DNA of 64,000 nt from Nocardioides sp. IC4_145. Its GTDB lineage: Bacteria; Actinomycetota; Actinomycetes; Propionibacteriales; Nocardioidaceae. Both the position numbers and the translations under genes were made by a program. Positions 34,657 through 43,235 of this stretch are shown here, piece after piece; position 1 is the first letter of the stretch; each line of letters opens with the position of its first letter. The notes beneath the pieces are model-generated. The model searched no databases and was not told the DNA's origin. It saw only the letters and a list, made by a program, of their open reading frames with translations. The DNA is taken from positions 1 to 64,000 of the forward strand of contig NZ_JAANMS010000017.1 in the NCBI RefSeq assembly GCF_011250565.1. The letters are read 5' to 3'.

Positions 34657-35196
34657 TCACGACGCGCCGTCCGCCGCCCGCTCGAGGGCACCGACGTCGA
34701 TCTTGCCCATCTGCATCATCGCGTCCATCGCGCGGCGGGCGCGCTCGGGATCGGCGTCGTCGAGCAGCTCGTTCAGGCGCCTGGGGACGACCTGCCACGA
34801 GAGCCCGTACCGGTCCTTGAGCCACCCGCACGGGCCGGGCTCGCCGCCGTCGGCGAGCAGGTCGGCCCAGAGCCGGTCGACCTCCTCCTGGCCGTCGCAC
34901 TCGAGCACGAACGAGATCGCCTCGGAGAACCGGAACTCCGGCCCGCCGTTGAGCCCCTGCACCCGCTGCCCGGCGATGGTGAAGTCGACGACCAGCACCA
35001 TGCCGGCGGGGCCCGAGGGCGTCTCCGACGGACTCAGCCAGACCTTGTCGACGTGGCTGTCGGGCAGGCGAGCGGCGTAGAACTCCGCCGCCTCCTGGGC
35101 GTTGCCGTCGAACCAGAGGCACGGGTACATGTCGAGCCTCGTCCCCGACGTGGTCGGCGCGGTCGTGGCCTGCTGGTCCGTGAGCTGCTGTGCCAT
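34657..35196 (-). CDS. VOC family protein (PhnB / 3-demethylubiquinone methyltransferase-like)
   Basis: The 179-residue protein has the PhnB-type glyoxalase fold: MYPCLWFDGNAQEAAEFYA, then VDFTIAGQRVQGLNGGPEFR, and LKDRYGLSWQVVPRRLNELL near the end. This family (PF06983) is common in actinobacteria and its role is unclear. The ATG at 35196 has GGGAGGGA upstream. It sits alone, downstream of the amidase and in the opposite direction. Confidence 0.78.
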   Translation of the reverse strand: MAQQLTDQQATTAPTTSGTRLDMYPCLWFDGNAQEAAEFYAARLPDSHVDKVWLSPSETPSGPAGMVLVVDFTIAGQRVQGLNGGPEFRFSEAISFVLECDGQEEVDRLWADLLADGGEPGPCGWLKDRYGLSWQVVPRRLNELLDDADPERARRAMDAMMQMGKIDVGALERAADGAS

Positions 35197-35279
35197 GGTC
35201 CCTCCCGGGGATCGAGGTGGGTGGGCGGTCGAGCGACCGTCCCCCACCTACGACCCGGGAGGGTGGTGCGAGTCATCGG

Positions 35280-36899
35280 TCAGGCGGGCGTCGGCGCGTG
35301 GTCGCGAGCGACCTCCTTGGCCCAGCGGTAGTCGGCCTTGCCGGCAGGGGTGCGCTTGACCTCGGGCACCACGACCAGGTCGCGGGGGACCTTGTAGCCG
35401 GCGAGCGACTCGCGGGCGTGGCGCTGGACGTCCTCGAGCTGCGGCTCGCGGCCCTCGCGCGGGGAGACGACGGCGGCGACCCGCTCGCCGAGCCGGTCGT
35501 CGGGAACGGCGACGACGAGGACGTCGGCGATGTCGGGGTGCCCGTGGAGGACGTTCTCGACCTCCTCGACGTAGACCTTCTCCCCACCGGTGTTGATGCA
35601 CTGCGAGCCGCGGCCGAGGAAGACGATCGAGCCGTCGTGGTCGCGGTAGCCCATGTCGCCGAGCACCGAGCAGCGGCGGCCGTCGGGCAGCGTGCGGAAG
35701 GTGCGGGCGGTCTTCTCCTCGTCCTTGTAGTAGCCCTGCGGGACCGGGCCGAGACGGGCGATGAGGCCGACGTTCTCGGGGCCGGCGGGCACCTCGGCGA
35801 GGGTGTCGTCGACGACGAGCATCTTGTCGGTGGCGGGCACGCGCAGGTTGCCGTTGTCGTCGAGGGTGATCTCGCCGTCGTTGCCGGACTCCGAGGCGCC
35901 GAAGTTGTCGCGCTGCATGGCGTTGGGCGCGAGCGCCTTGAACCGGTCGCGGCAGGCCTGGGACCAGATCGCCCCGCCGGAGGTGACCATGAACAGCGGC
36001 GAGTAGTCGACCTCGTCCTTGCGCCGCTCCATCTCGTCGGCCAGCGGCATGCCCATCGCGTCGCCTACGATCAGCAGGCTCTGCAGCCCGTCGTTCGCGA
36101 TGCCGTCGACGATCTTGGCCGGGTCGAAGTCGCGGAGCATGACCAGGCGACCGCCGAAGATGAAGTAGAAGAACATCGCGTACGACGCCGCGCCGTGCAT
36201 CAGCGGCGCCGCGATGAGGAACGAGATCGGCGGCATCGCCTGGGCGGCCGTCGCGATCGCCGCCAGGTCCGGGTGCGCGTCGCCGTAGGGGTTGCCACCG
36301 GAGAGCGGCTTGTGGAAGAGGTCGTCGTGGGTCCAGACGACGCCCTTCGGGTAGCCCGTGGTGCCGCCGGTGTAGAGGATGTAGTGCTCGTCCCCGGTGC
36401 GCTCGGCGAAGTCGCGCTCGGTCGGCTGGTCGCGCCAGCCCGCGAAGTCCACCAGGTCCACGCCGCGCTCGCCGGCCGCGGCCACGAGCGCCGCGTCGGG
36501 CTGCCCGACGACGTACACGGCGCGGACGTGGGGGAGGCGGTCGAGGATCGAGGCCAGCACCTGCTGGTGGGCCGCCTCCTCGACGACGACCGCGACGCTG
36601 TCGGAGTTGGTGAAGAGGTACTCCAGCTCCGCGGCGGTGTAGCGGTAGTTGACGTTGATCGGCACCGCGCGGACCTTCAGCAGGCCGACCATCGCGGTGA
36701 CGTGCTCGACGCAGTTCTTGAGGAAGATCGCGACGTGCTCGCCGGGCGCGATCCCGGAGGTGGCGAACAGGTGGCCGACCTGCGTCGCCTCCCGGTCGAA
36801 CTCGGCGTACGTCAGCGAGCGGCCCTCGTAGGTGAGGGCGACCCGCTCGGGCACGGCATCGGCGACGGTCTCGAACACGGAGGCGAGGTTGAACTTCAT
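35280..36899 (-). CDS. FadD19-like acyl-CoA synthetase (steroid side-chain type)
   Basis: The 539-residue ligase has YILYTGGTTGYPKGVVWTHD, INVNYRYTAAELEYLFTNSD, SINTGGEKVY-like CINTGGEKVYVEEVE and a C-terminal VKRTPAGKADYRWAKE. These phrases match mycobacterial FadD19, which activates C26/C27 steroid side-chain acids. The ATG at 36899 is the only reasonable start. A KstR-type operator lies about 56 bases upstream, which fits membership in a steroid regulon. FadD3- or FadD17-like substrates remain possible. Confidence 0.82.
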   Translation of the reverse strand: MKFNLASVFETVADAVPERVALTYEGRSLTYAEFDREATQVGHLFATSGIAPGEHVAIFLKNCVEHVTAMVGLLKVRAVPINVNYRYTAAELEYLFTNSDSVAVVVEEAAHQQVLASILDRLPHVRAVYVVGQPDAALVAAAGERGVDLVDFAGWRDQPTERDFAERTGDEHYILYTGGTTGYPKGVVWTHDDLFHKPLSGGNPYGDAHPDLAAIATAAQAMPPISFLIAAPLMHGAASYAMFFYFIFGGRLVMLRDFDPAKIVDGIANDGLQSLLIVGDAMGMPLADEMERRKDEVDYSPLFMVTSGGAIWSQACRDRFKALAPNAMQRDNFGASESGNDGEITLDDNGNLRVPATDKMLVVDDTLAEVPAGPENVGLIARLGPVPQGYYKDEEKTARTFRTLPDGRRCSVLGDMGYRDHDGSIVFLGRGSQCINTGGEKVYVEEVENVLHGHPDIADVLVVAVPDDRLGERVAAVVSPREGREPQLEDVQRHARESLAGYKVPRDLVVVPEVKRTPAGKADYRWAKEVARDHAPTPA

Positions 36900-36954
36900 G
36901 CCTGGGCACCGTAGTCAGATTTCGCCGCCGATGTGAGCCTTATCACCCAAAGAA

Positions 36955-36968
36955 TGGAACGTGTTCTC
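36955..36968. promoter_or_regulatory. KstR-type operator TGGAACGTGTTCTC
   Basis: The core GAACGTGTTC has perfect GAAC/GTTC arms around GT. It fits TNNAACNNGTTNNA except at the last base. It lies 56 bases upstream of the FadD19-like start and 75 bases upstream of the divergent small gene. Confidence 0.6.
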
Positions 36969-37029
36969 GTTCCGCTTCCCTGTGCGGCTCGTCGACCCGC
37001 CGGCCGGCGGGTCGACGAGCCGCGGCCCC

Positions 37030-37035
37030 TAGGGT
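37030..37035 (+). promoter_or_regulatory. -10 box TAGGGT of a probable leaderless promoter
   Basis: TAGGGT ends seven bases before the ATG at 37043. There is no Shine-Dalgarno sequence between them. Confidence 0.5.
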
Positions 37036-37042
37036 CCTGCCC

Positions 37043-37261
37043 ATGGCACGCACGAAGAAGAAGTGGTCCGACCTCAGCCCCACCCAGCAGCGCCTCGTCG
37101 TCGCGGCGGCGGTCGTCGAGGGCCTCGCCACCCTGTCGGTCTGGCGCGACCTGCGGAGGCGGCCCGCCTCCGCCGTCCGCGGGCCGAAGCCGGTCTGGGC
37201 CCTCGTCGCGCTGGTCCAGCCGGTCGGTCCGGTCGTCTACCGACGGCTCGGGCGGCGCTGA
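37043..37261 (+). CDS. Small PLDc_N-like membrane protein
   Basis: The 72-residue protein has a Lys/Arg-rich start, a first hydrophobic segment (LVVAAAVVEGLATLSVW), a basic linker with RDLRRRPAS, and a second segment (PVWALVALVQPVGPVVYRRLG). The last part resembles PLDc_N membrane anchors. Its function is unknown. It is preceded by a TAGGGT box and has no ribosome binding site, so it is probably leaderless. Confidence 0.65.
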   Translation: MARTKKKWSDLSPTQQRLVVAAAVVEGLATLSVWRDLRRRPASAVRGPKPVWALVALVQPVGPVVYRRLGRR

Positions 37262-37267
37262 GGCCGA

Positions 37268-38212
37268 TCAGGCCAGGGTGCGGGCGGTCATCACGCCGAA
37301 GCCGGCGATGTACTCCCGGATCGGGCGGTAGTAGGACGACGCGACGGCGTACGGACCGGCCGTGCCCAGTGCCGCGAACGCCGCCACCCAGGTGCGCACC
37401 TCGTGAGCGGAGTTGCCGGCGTCCTCGGCCATCTGCCGCGGGGTCATGGCGTCGATGGGGGAGAGGTCGCCCGAGGCGAGGACGCGCATGACCTCCTGGT
37501 CCCACTCCGGGTTGAGGTCCTGGATCGTGGCGGTCCCGGCAGCGAAGGCGCGGCCGGTGTCGATGACCCGCTGCTGGCGGGCGTCGCGAGCGGCCGCGGT
37601 GGGGTGGCGGCCGTCGAGCAGCATCGCGCGCTGGGCCTCGTCGGCCGTGGCCCAGCGCGGCACCGGCGGGTCGTGGGAGAGGCCGCCGGAGCCGAGGACG
37701 AGCACGCGCTCGTCCTCGAGCGTGGTGAGGAACGAGCCGATCGCCTCGCCCAGTTTGCGCACCCGGGCCATCCGGGTGAACGGCTCAGCGACGCCGTTGA
37801 CGAAGACCGGGATCGTCGGGACCGCGTCGATGCCGTCCAGCAGGATCTCCAGCGGCTGCACGGCCCCGTGGTCGACCTCCATCCGCCGCGAGATGGCCAC
37901 GTCCAGGTCGCGCTCGGCGACCCACGCGGCGAGCTGCTCGGCGAGCTCGGTGGGGACCGACAGCGGACCCTCGCTCGTGCCGTAGTCGCCGACCCCGAGC
38001 GCCTCGAAGCCGATGCAGAACGGCGGCATCAGGTCGTGGAAGAAGCCGTTGTAGTGGTCCGGCGCGAACGACACGACGAGGGTCGGGTCGTAGTCGGCGA
38101 CGAAGGCGCGGGCGGTCTCGAAGGCCGCGTCGACCTCGGCCTTGACCTCGGCCGGCGGGTCGTTGAACTCCAGCAGCGGGCTGTGCGACATGCAGACCAG
38201 GGCCATGCTCAT
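37268..38212 (-). CDS. mhpB: 2,3-dihydroxyphenylpropionate 1,2-dioxygenase
   Basis: The 314-residue class III extradiol dioxygenase is very close to E. coli MhpB over its whole length, including CMSHSPLLEF (H10), FAPDHYNGFFHDLMPPFC (H53), VDHGAVQPLE (H115) and VLGSGGLSHDPPVPR (H180). It opens the catechol ring of 2,3-dihydroxyphenylpropionate using iron(II). The ATG at 38212 overlaps the mhpA stop (ATGA), so the two are translationally coupled. A second ATG is at 38206. Confidence 0.93.
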   Translation of the reverse strand: MSMALVCMSHSPLLEFNDPPAEVKAEVDAAFETARAFVADYDPTLVVSFAPDHYNGFFHDLMPPFCIGFEALGVGDYGTSEGPLSVPTELAEQLAAWVAERDLDVAISRRMEVDHGAVQPLEILLDGIDAVPTIPVFVNGVAEPFTRMARVRKLGEAIGSFLTTLEDERVLVLGSGGLSHDPPVPRWATADEAQRAMLLDGRHPTAAARDARQQRVIDTGRAFAAGTATIQDLNPEWDQEVMRVLASGDLSPIDAMTPRQMAEDAGNSAHEVRTWVAAFAALGTAGPYAVASSYYRPIREYIAGFGVMTARTLA

Positions 38213-40002
38213 GCGAGGGCTCCCATCTCGTCAGGCTTCTCGGAGGTCGCGGAGGTCGCGGAGGTCGCGGAGGTCGCGGGGGTCGCGGGGGTCGCGGAGG
38301 TGTCGGTGCGCAGCGACCCCGCGGCCACGACGGCGCCCAGCGCCTGCGAGGCCTGCTGGTTGAGGGCCGCAGCGGCGACGAAGTGGTCGGGGCGCAGGAC
38401 GACGAGGCCGCAGGCGCGGACGTCGAACCAGCGCTTGAGCGCCCCGGAGGTGTCGCCGACGACGGTGACCGGGACCGGCGCGTCGGCGTACTGCTTCTCG
38501 GCCCAGGCCCGCTGGGTCTCGGGGACGAAGGCGAGCAGGCGTACGCCGAGTCGGCGCGCCAGTGCGCGGTCGTCGGCGGTGAGGAACGTCGTCGGGTCGG
38601 TGCCCCAGGTCGCCAGCGCCCACCAGTCACCGGTGACGTCGTCGAGCAGGACGTCCTGGGCGTCGGCCGTGTTGACCCGCGGCTGGATGAACTGGAGGCC
38701 GACCGGGGACGCCTCGCCGGCGGAGTCGACGAGCGGGGCGAGCCGACCCCCGCGGAGACCGGCCCGGGCCCGGCCCGGCTCCAGGCTCACCTGGTCGACG
38801 ACGACGCCCTCGGCGTACCGCGGCATCGGCTTGAAGCGGAGCTCGGTGAAGTACGACTTCCACGTCGGCACGACGTTGAGCGCGGAGGCGGCACGGTCGC
38901 GGAGCCAGCCACCCAGCGGCTTCATCTTCATGATCGATCCGGCTGCCATGTTGACGTCGATCATGTCGGCGGCGTGCTGGTGGCGCTCGGTGGTGTAGGT
39001 GTCCAGCAGCGCGTCGTCGGCGTCACCGCGCAGGACGGCGGTCAGCTTCCAGGCGACGTTGGTCGCGTCGCGGATGCCGGAGTTCCAGCCCTGGCCCAGC
39101 CAGACGGGCATGAGGTGCGCGGCGTCGCCGGCGATGAGGACGTTGCCCTTCCGGAACGACGTCGCGATCCGGCCGTGGTGGGTGAAGGTGCGCTGGTTGA
39201 TGACCTGGAGCGCGTCGGGATCGGGCACGAACCGCTCGAGCAGCCGGTTCATGAACGCGCGGTCCTCGACCAGCTCGGTGGGCTCGTCGTCGTGGAGCAT
39301 GAACTCCCAGCGGCGGATGCCCTGCGGCAGGCCGATGGTGACGTAGGGCCGCTTCGGGTCCGCACCGAGGTAGACGTTGGGGGCACCGATCGGGTCGTTC
39401 TCGACGTCGACGACCACCCAGCGGGTCGAGGGCGACCTGCCCTCGAACTCGACGCCCATCCACTTGCGCGTGAAGGAGCCGCCGCCCTCGCAGCCGACCG
39501 CGTACCGGCCGACGACCTCGACCGTGCCGGCGACGGTGCCGTCGACGCCGACCTGCTCGGCGGTGACCCGCACGTGGTCGCCGCGGTCGTCGATCCCGAC
39601 CACCCGGTGGCGGAAGTGCAGCTCGGTGCCGGGGAACCGGTCGAGCCCGGCCGCGAGCTCGCGGTCGACGACCGGCTGGTTGAACCCGTGCTTGCGGGGG
39701 AAGCCGAACTCCTGGGTCTGCGGGTCGTTCGTGGCGAGCACCTGCCCGCGCCCGTTGACCAGGCGTACGACGTGGTGGGGCACGGTGTACTGCTCGACCT
39801 GCTCCCACAGCCCGGCGGTGCGCAGGGTGCGGATCGACTCGTCGTCGAGACCGACGCCGCGGGGGTAGTCGATGAGCTCCTCGCGTGCCTCCAGCACGAC
39901 GGCGCGCTGGCCGCGCACGCCGAGCAGGTTGGCGAGCGTCAGGCCGACCGGGCCGGCGCCGATGATCACGACGTCGGTCTCGAGCGTCGGTGCGGTGGTC
40001 AT
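38209..40002 (-). CDS. mhpA: 3-(3-hydroxyphenyl)propionate hydroxylase
   Basis: The 597-residue FAD monooxygenase has dinucleotide motif GAGPVG (15-20), DDES and a GD motif in LIAGDAAHLMPVWLGQGWNS. It inserts an ortho hydroxyl using NADH to give the MhpB substrate. The ATG at 40002 is chosen because the FAD motif begins there, since the longer open frame runs through mhpC in antisense. The last 30 residues contain a repetitive ATS/ATP tail coded by a 9-base tandem repeat, absent from E. coli MhpA. Confidence 0.9.
   Translation of the reverse strand: MTTAPTLETDVVIIGAGPVGLTLANLLGVRGQRAVVLEAREELIDYPRGVGLDDESIRTLRTAGLWEQVEQYTVPHHVVRLVNGRGQVLATNDPQTQEFGFPRKHGFNQPVVDRELAAGLDRFPGTELHFRHRVVGIDDRGDHVRVTAEQVGVDGTVAGTVEVVGRYAVGCEGGGSFTRKWMGVEFEGRSPSTRWVVVDVENDPIGAPNVYLGADPKRPYVTIGLPQGIRRWEFMLHDDEPTELVEDRAFMNRLLERFVPDPDALQVINQRTFTHHGRIATSFRKGNVLIAGDAAHLMPVWLGQGWNSGIRDATNVAWKLTAVLRGDADDALLDTYTTERHQHAADMIDVNMAAGSIMKMKPLGGWLRDRAASALNVVPTWKSYFTELRFKPMPRYAEGVVVDQVSLEPGRARAGLRGGRLAPLVDSAGEASPVGLQFIQPRVNTADAQDVLLDDVTGDWWALATWGTDPTTFLTADDRALARRLGVRLLAFVPETQRAWAEKQYADAPVPVTVVGDTSGALKRWFDVRACGLVVLRPDHFVAAAALNQQASQALGAVVAAGSLRTDTSATPATPATSATSATSATSEKPDEMGALA
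38241..38300. repeat. Nine-base tandem repeat in the 3' end of mhpA
   Basis: The unit GGAGGTCGC, with GGGGGTCGC variants, repeats about six to seven times. It encodes an ATS/ATP tripeptide repeat near the MhpA C-terminus. The array lies in frame, so unit number can change without breaking the gene. Confidence 0.85.
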
Positions 40003-40016
40003 CGCGTCGCCCCCGG

Positions 40017-40877
40017 TCACTGGTGGGCGAGGAAGTCGACGACGAGGCGGTTGAACTCCTCGGCGTGCTCGATCATCGCCCAGTGGCCGCAGCGGTTGAG
40101 CAGCACCGCCCGGGAGTTCGGGATGTTCGCGAGCAGCCACAGGGTGGTCTCGTAGTGGAGCACCCGGTCGTCCTTGCCGTGGATGAGCAGCGTCGGCACG
40201 GCGATGTCCGGGATCCGGTCGCGGTCGACGCGGATCGGGATCGGCGCCCCGTGGGCCAGCCCCTCGACGTAGTTCTGCAGGTGGTCCGGCCGGGCGAGCG
40301 CGGCCTCGGAGCGGGCCCGGGTGAGCTCGGGCGTCGCGAAGCGCGCCTTGTCGTAGGTCATGATCTCGACCAGCGCCTTCATGTTCTCCGGGCTGGCGTC
40401 GCGGTAGGCGCGGACGATCACCTTGAGGCCCTCGCTGGGGCCGTCCCCGGCGCCGAAGAGCGAAGCCGGGCCGCGGCCGAGCGAGGCGCCCATCGTCACC
40501 AGGTGTGTGATCCGCTCGGGGTGCAGCGTCGCGAACCGGATCGCGGTGTGCGCGCCCATGGAGTTGCCGACCAGCGCGGCGCGGGGGATGTCCAGGGTGT
40601 CGAGCAGCTCGACGAGGTCGCGGTCGTGGTCCATGTCCTTCGTGGCCACGGCGTCCGAGCCGCCCCAGCCGGGCATGTCCGGGGCGATCACGTGGAAGCC
40701 GGCCGCCGCGATCGCAGGGATGTTGCCCGAGAAGTTCGACCACCCGGTCGCCCCGGGGCCGGACCCGTGGAGGAGCACGACCGGCGGCGCGCCGGGGTCG
40801 CCGGCCTCGTAGTAGCGGACGTGCGTGCCCGAGGGCAGCGTGGTGTCCCGGACGGCGGACTCCTGGGTCAACGTCAT
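40017..40877 (-). CDS. mhpC: 2-hydroxy-6-ketonona-2,4-dienedioate hydrolase
   Basis: The 286-residue C-C hydrolase has LLHGSGPGATGWSNF, nucleophile S106 in GNSMGAHTA, an acidic residue in HGKDDRV (about 236) and H265 in CGHWAMIEH. It splits the MhpB ring-opened product into succinate and 2-hydroxypenta-2,4-dienoate. The ATG at 40877 has AGGAG eight bases upstream. mhpA starts 14 bases after its stop. This is the first gene of the mhpC-A-B operon. Confidence 0.9.
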   Translation of the reverse strand: MTLTQESAVRDTTLPSGTHVRYYEAGDPGAPPVVLLHGSGPGATGWSNFSGNIPAIAAAGFHVIAPDMPGWGGSDAVATKDMDHDRDLVELLDTLDIPRAALVGNSMGAHTAIRFATLHPERITHLVTMGASLGRGPASLFGAGDGPSEGLKVIVRAYRDASPENMKALVEIMTYDKARFATPELTRARSEAALARPDHLQNYVEGLAHGAPIPIRVDRDRIPDIAVPTLLIHGKDDRVLHYETTLWLLANIPNSRAVLLNRCGHWAMIEHAEEFNRLVVDFLAHQ

Positions 40878-40900
40878 CTGACGACAGCTCCTGTATGCGT

Positions 40901-40910
40901 TATCTGCACG
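40901..40910. promoter_or_regulatory. Shared operator element TATCTGCACG before mhpC
   Basis: TATCTGCACG is repeated exactly at 41787-41796 before the MFS gene. It lies in the leader region of mhpC and is a candidate half-site for the IclR regulator encoded between the two copies. Confidence 0.5.
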
Positions 40911-41022
40911 GCGGTAAGCGATAGTTACACGACTGCTTCCATGGGAACATCGCCCGGATGCGGGTGTCAAGGGCCTGCGGCGGGTCCGCGAGGCGCGGCC
41001 GAGCGGCCGGGGGCCGGGCTCG

Positions 41023-41706
41023 CTAGCGCAGGGCGGCGGAGATCCGCTCGGCGGCGGCGAGGAGCACGGGGGCAGCCGACTCGGCGACCTCCGGCCGGTA
41101 GGTGATGAGGTTCAGGCAGGCGGTCGGGACGCCCTCGGCGCTGGCCAGCGGTGCGGCGACGCCGTACGCCCCGGGCTCGACCTCGCCGTACGTCGCCGCG
41201 TAGCCCCGCTCGCGGGCCGCGGTGACGTCGTCCGCCTCGCCGGGGGACGGCGGCCGGGCTGCCAGCAGGGCGATGCCGGCCGAGCCTCGTCCGAGCGGGT
41301 GCCGGCTGCCGCTGCGGAAGGACAGCACGTAGCCGGAGGCGGGCGGCTCGATGACCGCGAGCGCGACGGCCTCGCTGCCCTCGTCGACGAGCAGCGACAC
41401 GGTGGCGCCCAGCTCGGCGGCCAGCTCGCGCATCACCGGCTCGGCGGCTGCGCGGAGGGTGGCATGGATGCCCGTCGCAAGGGCGGCCAGGCCGGCGCCC
41501 GTGCGGTAGCGCCCGTCGGCCCCTCGGATGACCAGCCGCGCCTCGGCCAGGGTGGCGAGCAGGCGGGAGGCGATCGAGCGGTGCACGTCCAGCTGCGCGG
41601 AGACCTCCTGGATGGTCGCGCCGTCCCGGCCCTGGGCCACGAGCTCGAGCGCTCGCAGGCCGCGGGCGAGCGTCTGGGTCCCCTGTGCGGGTCGTGGCTC
41701 GCTCAT
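41023..41706 (-). CDS. IclR family regulator, MhpR-like position
   Basis: The 227-residue IclR protein has an N-terminal winged helix (TIQEVSAQLDVHRSIASRLL) and a C-terminal effector domain (RGSAGIALLAARPP). The ATG at 41706 is preceded by a TACGCT box eight bases upstream, and a longer GTG start is not needed. It lies between mhpC and the MFS transporter gene, where MhpR would be expected. Both flanking promoters carry TATCTGCACG. It probably activates or represses both in response to a phenylpropionate. Confidence 0.82.
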   Translation of the reverse strand: MSEPRPAQGTQTLARGLRALELVAQGRDGATIQEVSAQLDVHRSIASRLLATLAEARLVIRGADGRYRTGAGLAALATGIHATLRAAAEPVMRELAAELGATVSLLVDEGSEAVALAVIEPPASGYVLSFRSGSRHPLGRGSAGIALLAARPPSPGEADDVTAARERGYAATYGEVEPGAYGVAAPLASAEGVPTACLNLITYRPEVAESAAPVLLAAAERISAALR

Positions 41707-41714
41707 CGCGGCAC

Positions 41715-41720
41715 AGCGTA
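41715..41720 (-). promoter_or_regulatory. -10 box TACGCT of a probable leaderless promoter
   Basis: On the minus strand TACGCT ends eight bases before the ATG of the IclR gene at 41706. Confidence 0.45.
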
Positions 41721-41749
41721 GAGGTCGCGAGTCTTTGCCGGGGGGAGGC

Positions 41750-41806
41750 TTGACAGGCCGCTGTGACTGCAACCACTCTTGCGTCGTATCTGCACGTTCA
41801 TGTGCA
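41750..41806 (+). promoter_or_regulatory. Promoter and IclR operator of the MFS gene
   Basis: TTGACA (41750-41755) and CACTCT (41774-41779) form a plausible -35/-10 pair with an 18-base spacer. TATCTGCACG (41787-41796) follows and overlaps the palindrome TGCACGTTCATGTGCA (41791-41806), which lies at or just after the start site. This suits control by the neighbouring IclR protein. Confidence 0.5.
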
Positions 41807-41831
41807 TTATCTACACATACCGGGAGATCCC

Positions 41832-43223
41832 GTGGAACTCACCGACGCCATCCGGCGCAACCCGATGACCCGTTTCCAGTGGGTCATCGTCGCGATCTGC
41901 ATCCTGCTGACGATGGTCGACGGCTACGAGATCCTGGTGACGTCGTTCACCCTCCCCGCGCTGACCGAGCACTTCGGCCTCGACCGCGGGCAGCAGGGTC
42001 TGGTCGCCTCGTTCGGCACGCTGGGCATGGGCATCGGCGCCATCTTCCTCAGCCCGCTCGCCGACCGGATCGGGCGCCGCAAGCACATCCTCGGCTCCCT
42101 GGTGATGATCATCGTCGCGATGACCCTCACGGGCCTGGCCACCTCGTTCGAGACCTTCCTCGCCGCCCGTTTCTTCGGCGGGCTGTTCCTCGGCTCGATC
42201 GTCCCGAGCATCAACGTCCTCGTCGCGGAGTACGCCAACCAGGCGCGGCGTGGCGTCGTCATGGGCGTGTACGGCGTCGGACTGCCGCTCGGCGCCGCGA
42301 TCGGCGGCTTCCTCTCGGTCGGTCTCATCGACGCCTTCACCTGGCGCGGCCCCTACTTCTTCTCGGCCATCGTGACCGCTGTGCTCCTGCTGGTGGCCGC
42401 CGCCGCCCTGCCGGAGTCGGTGGACTACCTCGTCCAGAAGCGCCCGGCCGGCGCCCTGCGCGCCTACAACCGCATCGCGGCGAAGATCGGGGCGGTGCAG
42501 GTCTCGAGCCTCCCCGTGCCGACGCGACCGGCCCCGGTCAGGGGCGCCTTCGTGAGCGGCGTCCTGCGCGGCATCATGCTGCGCCGCACGGTCCTGCTCT
42601 GGATCGCCTACGGGCTTGTGATCGCCGCCTTCTACTTCGCCAACAGCCTCACGGCGAAGCTCGTGACGGAGACGACCGGCGATGCGGACTTCGGCATCAA
42701 GGCCCAGGCGCTGGTGGCTGCCGGCGGCGTGGTCGGCGCGCTGCTCTTCTCCCTCGCCGCGCGCCGGATCCACCCGCGCCTGGTGACCGCGGGCATCGGG
42801 GTCGTCGGCTTCGTCGTCTTCCTCGTGTTCGCCGCCTTCTTCGAACACCAGACGATGGTGCTGGTCCTCGCTGTCATGGTCGGCCTCGCGGTCAACGGCG
42901 GCGTGGCCGCGTACTACGCGATCAGCCCGTCGATCTACCCCGTCGCGGTCCGGGCCGCCGCGGTCGGCCTGATGATGGGCCTGGGGCGCGCCGTCGCCTT
43001 CTTCGCCCCGAACATCGCGACGTTCCTGCAGGAGCGTGGCCTGAGCCCCGCCGACCTCTACCGCCTGTACGGCGTCGTGCTGGCCCTGTCCGCGGTGACC
43101 GTCGCGCTGCTGCACGCGACCTACCGCGGCGCACACCGCCAGGACGCCATGGACGAGGAGGACACCGCCGCGAACGCCGCGGCCGACGCGGCGGAGGCCC
43201 GGCTCGCGACGAGCGGCGCCTGA
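41832..43223 (+). CDS. MFS transporter, aromatic acid:H+ symporter type (MhpT-like)
   Basis: The 463-residue protein has 12 predicted membrane helices and the family motifs DGYEILVTSFTLPAL in helix 1 (the aromatic acid symporter D-G-Y-E signature) and LADRIGRRKHIL (loop 2-3). It probably imports phenylpropionate or a similar aromatic acid with protons. The GTG at 41832 has GGGAG upstream. The longer start at 41763 would run through the operator and is rejected. It is divergent from the IclR gene. Confidence 0.86.
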   Translation: MELTDAIRRNPMTRFQWVIVAICILLTMVDGYEILVTSFTLPALTEHFGLDRGQQGLVASFGTLGMGIGAIFLSPLADRIGRRKHILGSLVMIIVAMTLTGLATSFETFLAARFFGGLFLGSIVPSINVLVAEYANQARRGVVMGVYGVGLPLGAAIGGFLSVGLIDAFTWRGPYFFSAIVTAVLLLVAAAALPESVDYLVQKRPAGALRAYNRIAAKIGAVQVSSLPVPTRPAPVRGAFVSGVLRGIMLRRTVLLWIAYGLVIAAFYFANSLTAKLVTETTGDADFGIKAQALVAAGGVVGALLFSLAARRIHPRLVTAGIGVVGFVVFLVFAAFFEHQTMVLVLAVMVGLAVNGGVAAYYAISPSIYPVAVRAAAVGLMMGLGRAVAFFAPNIATFLQERGLSPADLYRLYGVVLALSAVTVALLHATYRGAHRQDAMDEEDTAANAAADAAEARLATSGA

Positions 43224-43235
43224 CCGGGCGGCGGT

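Noticed and set aside
38209..40743. An 844-residue version of MhpA
   Set aside because: The extra N-terminal part is an out-of-frame reading through mhpC. The FAD motif starts right after the ATG at 40002.
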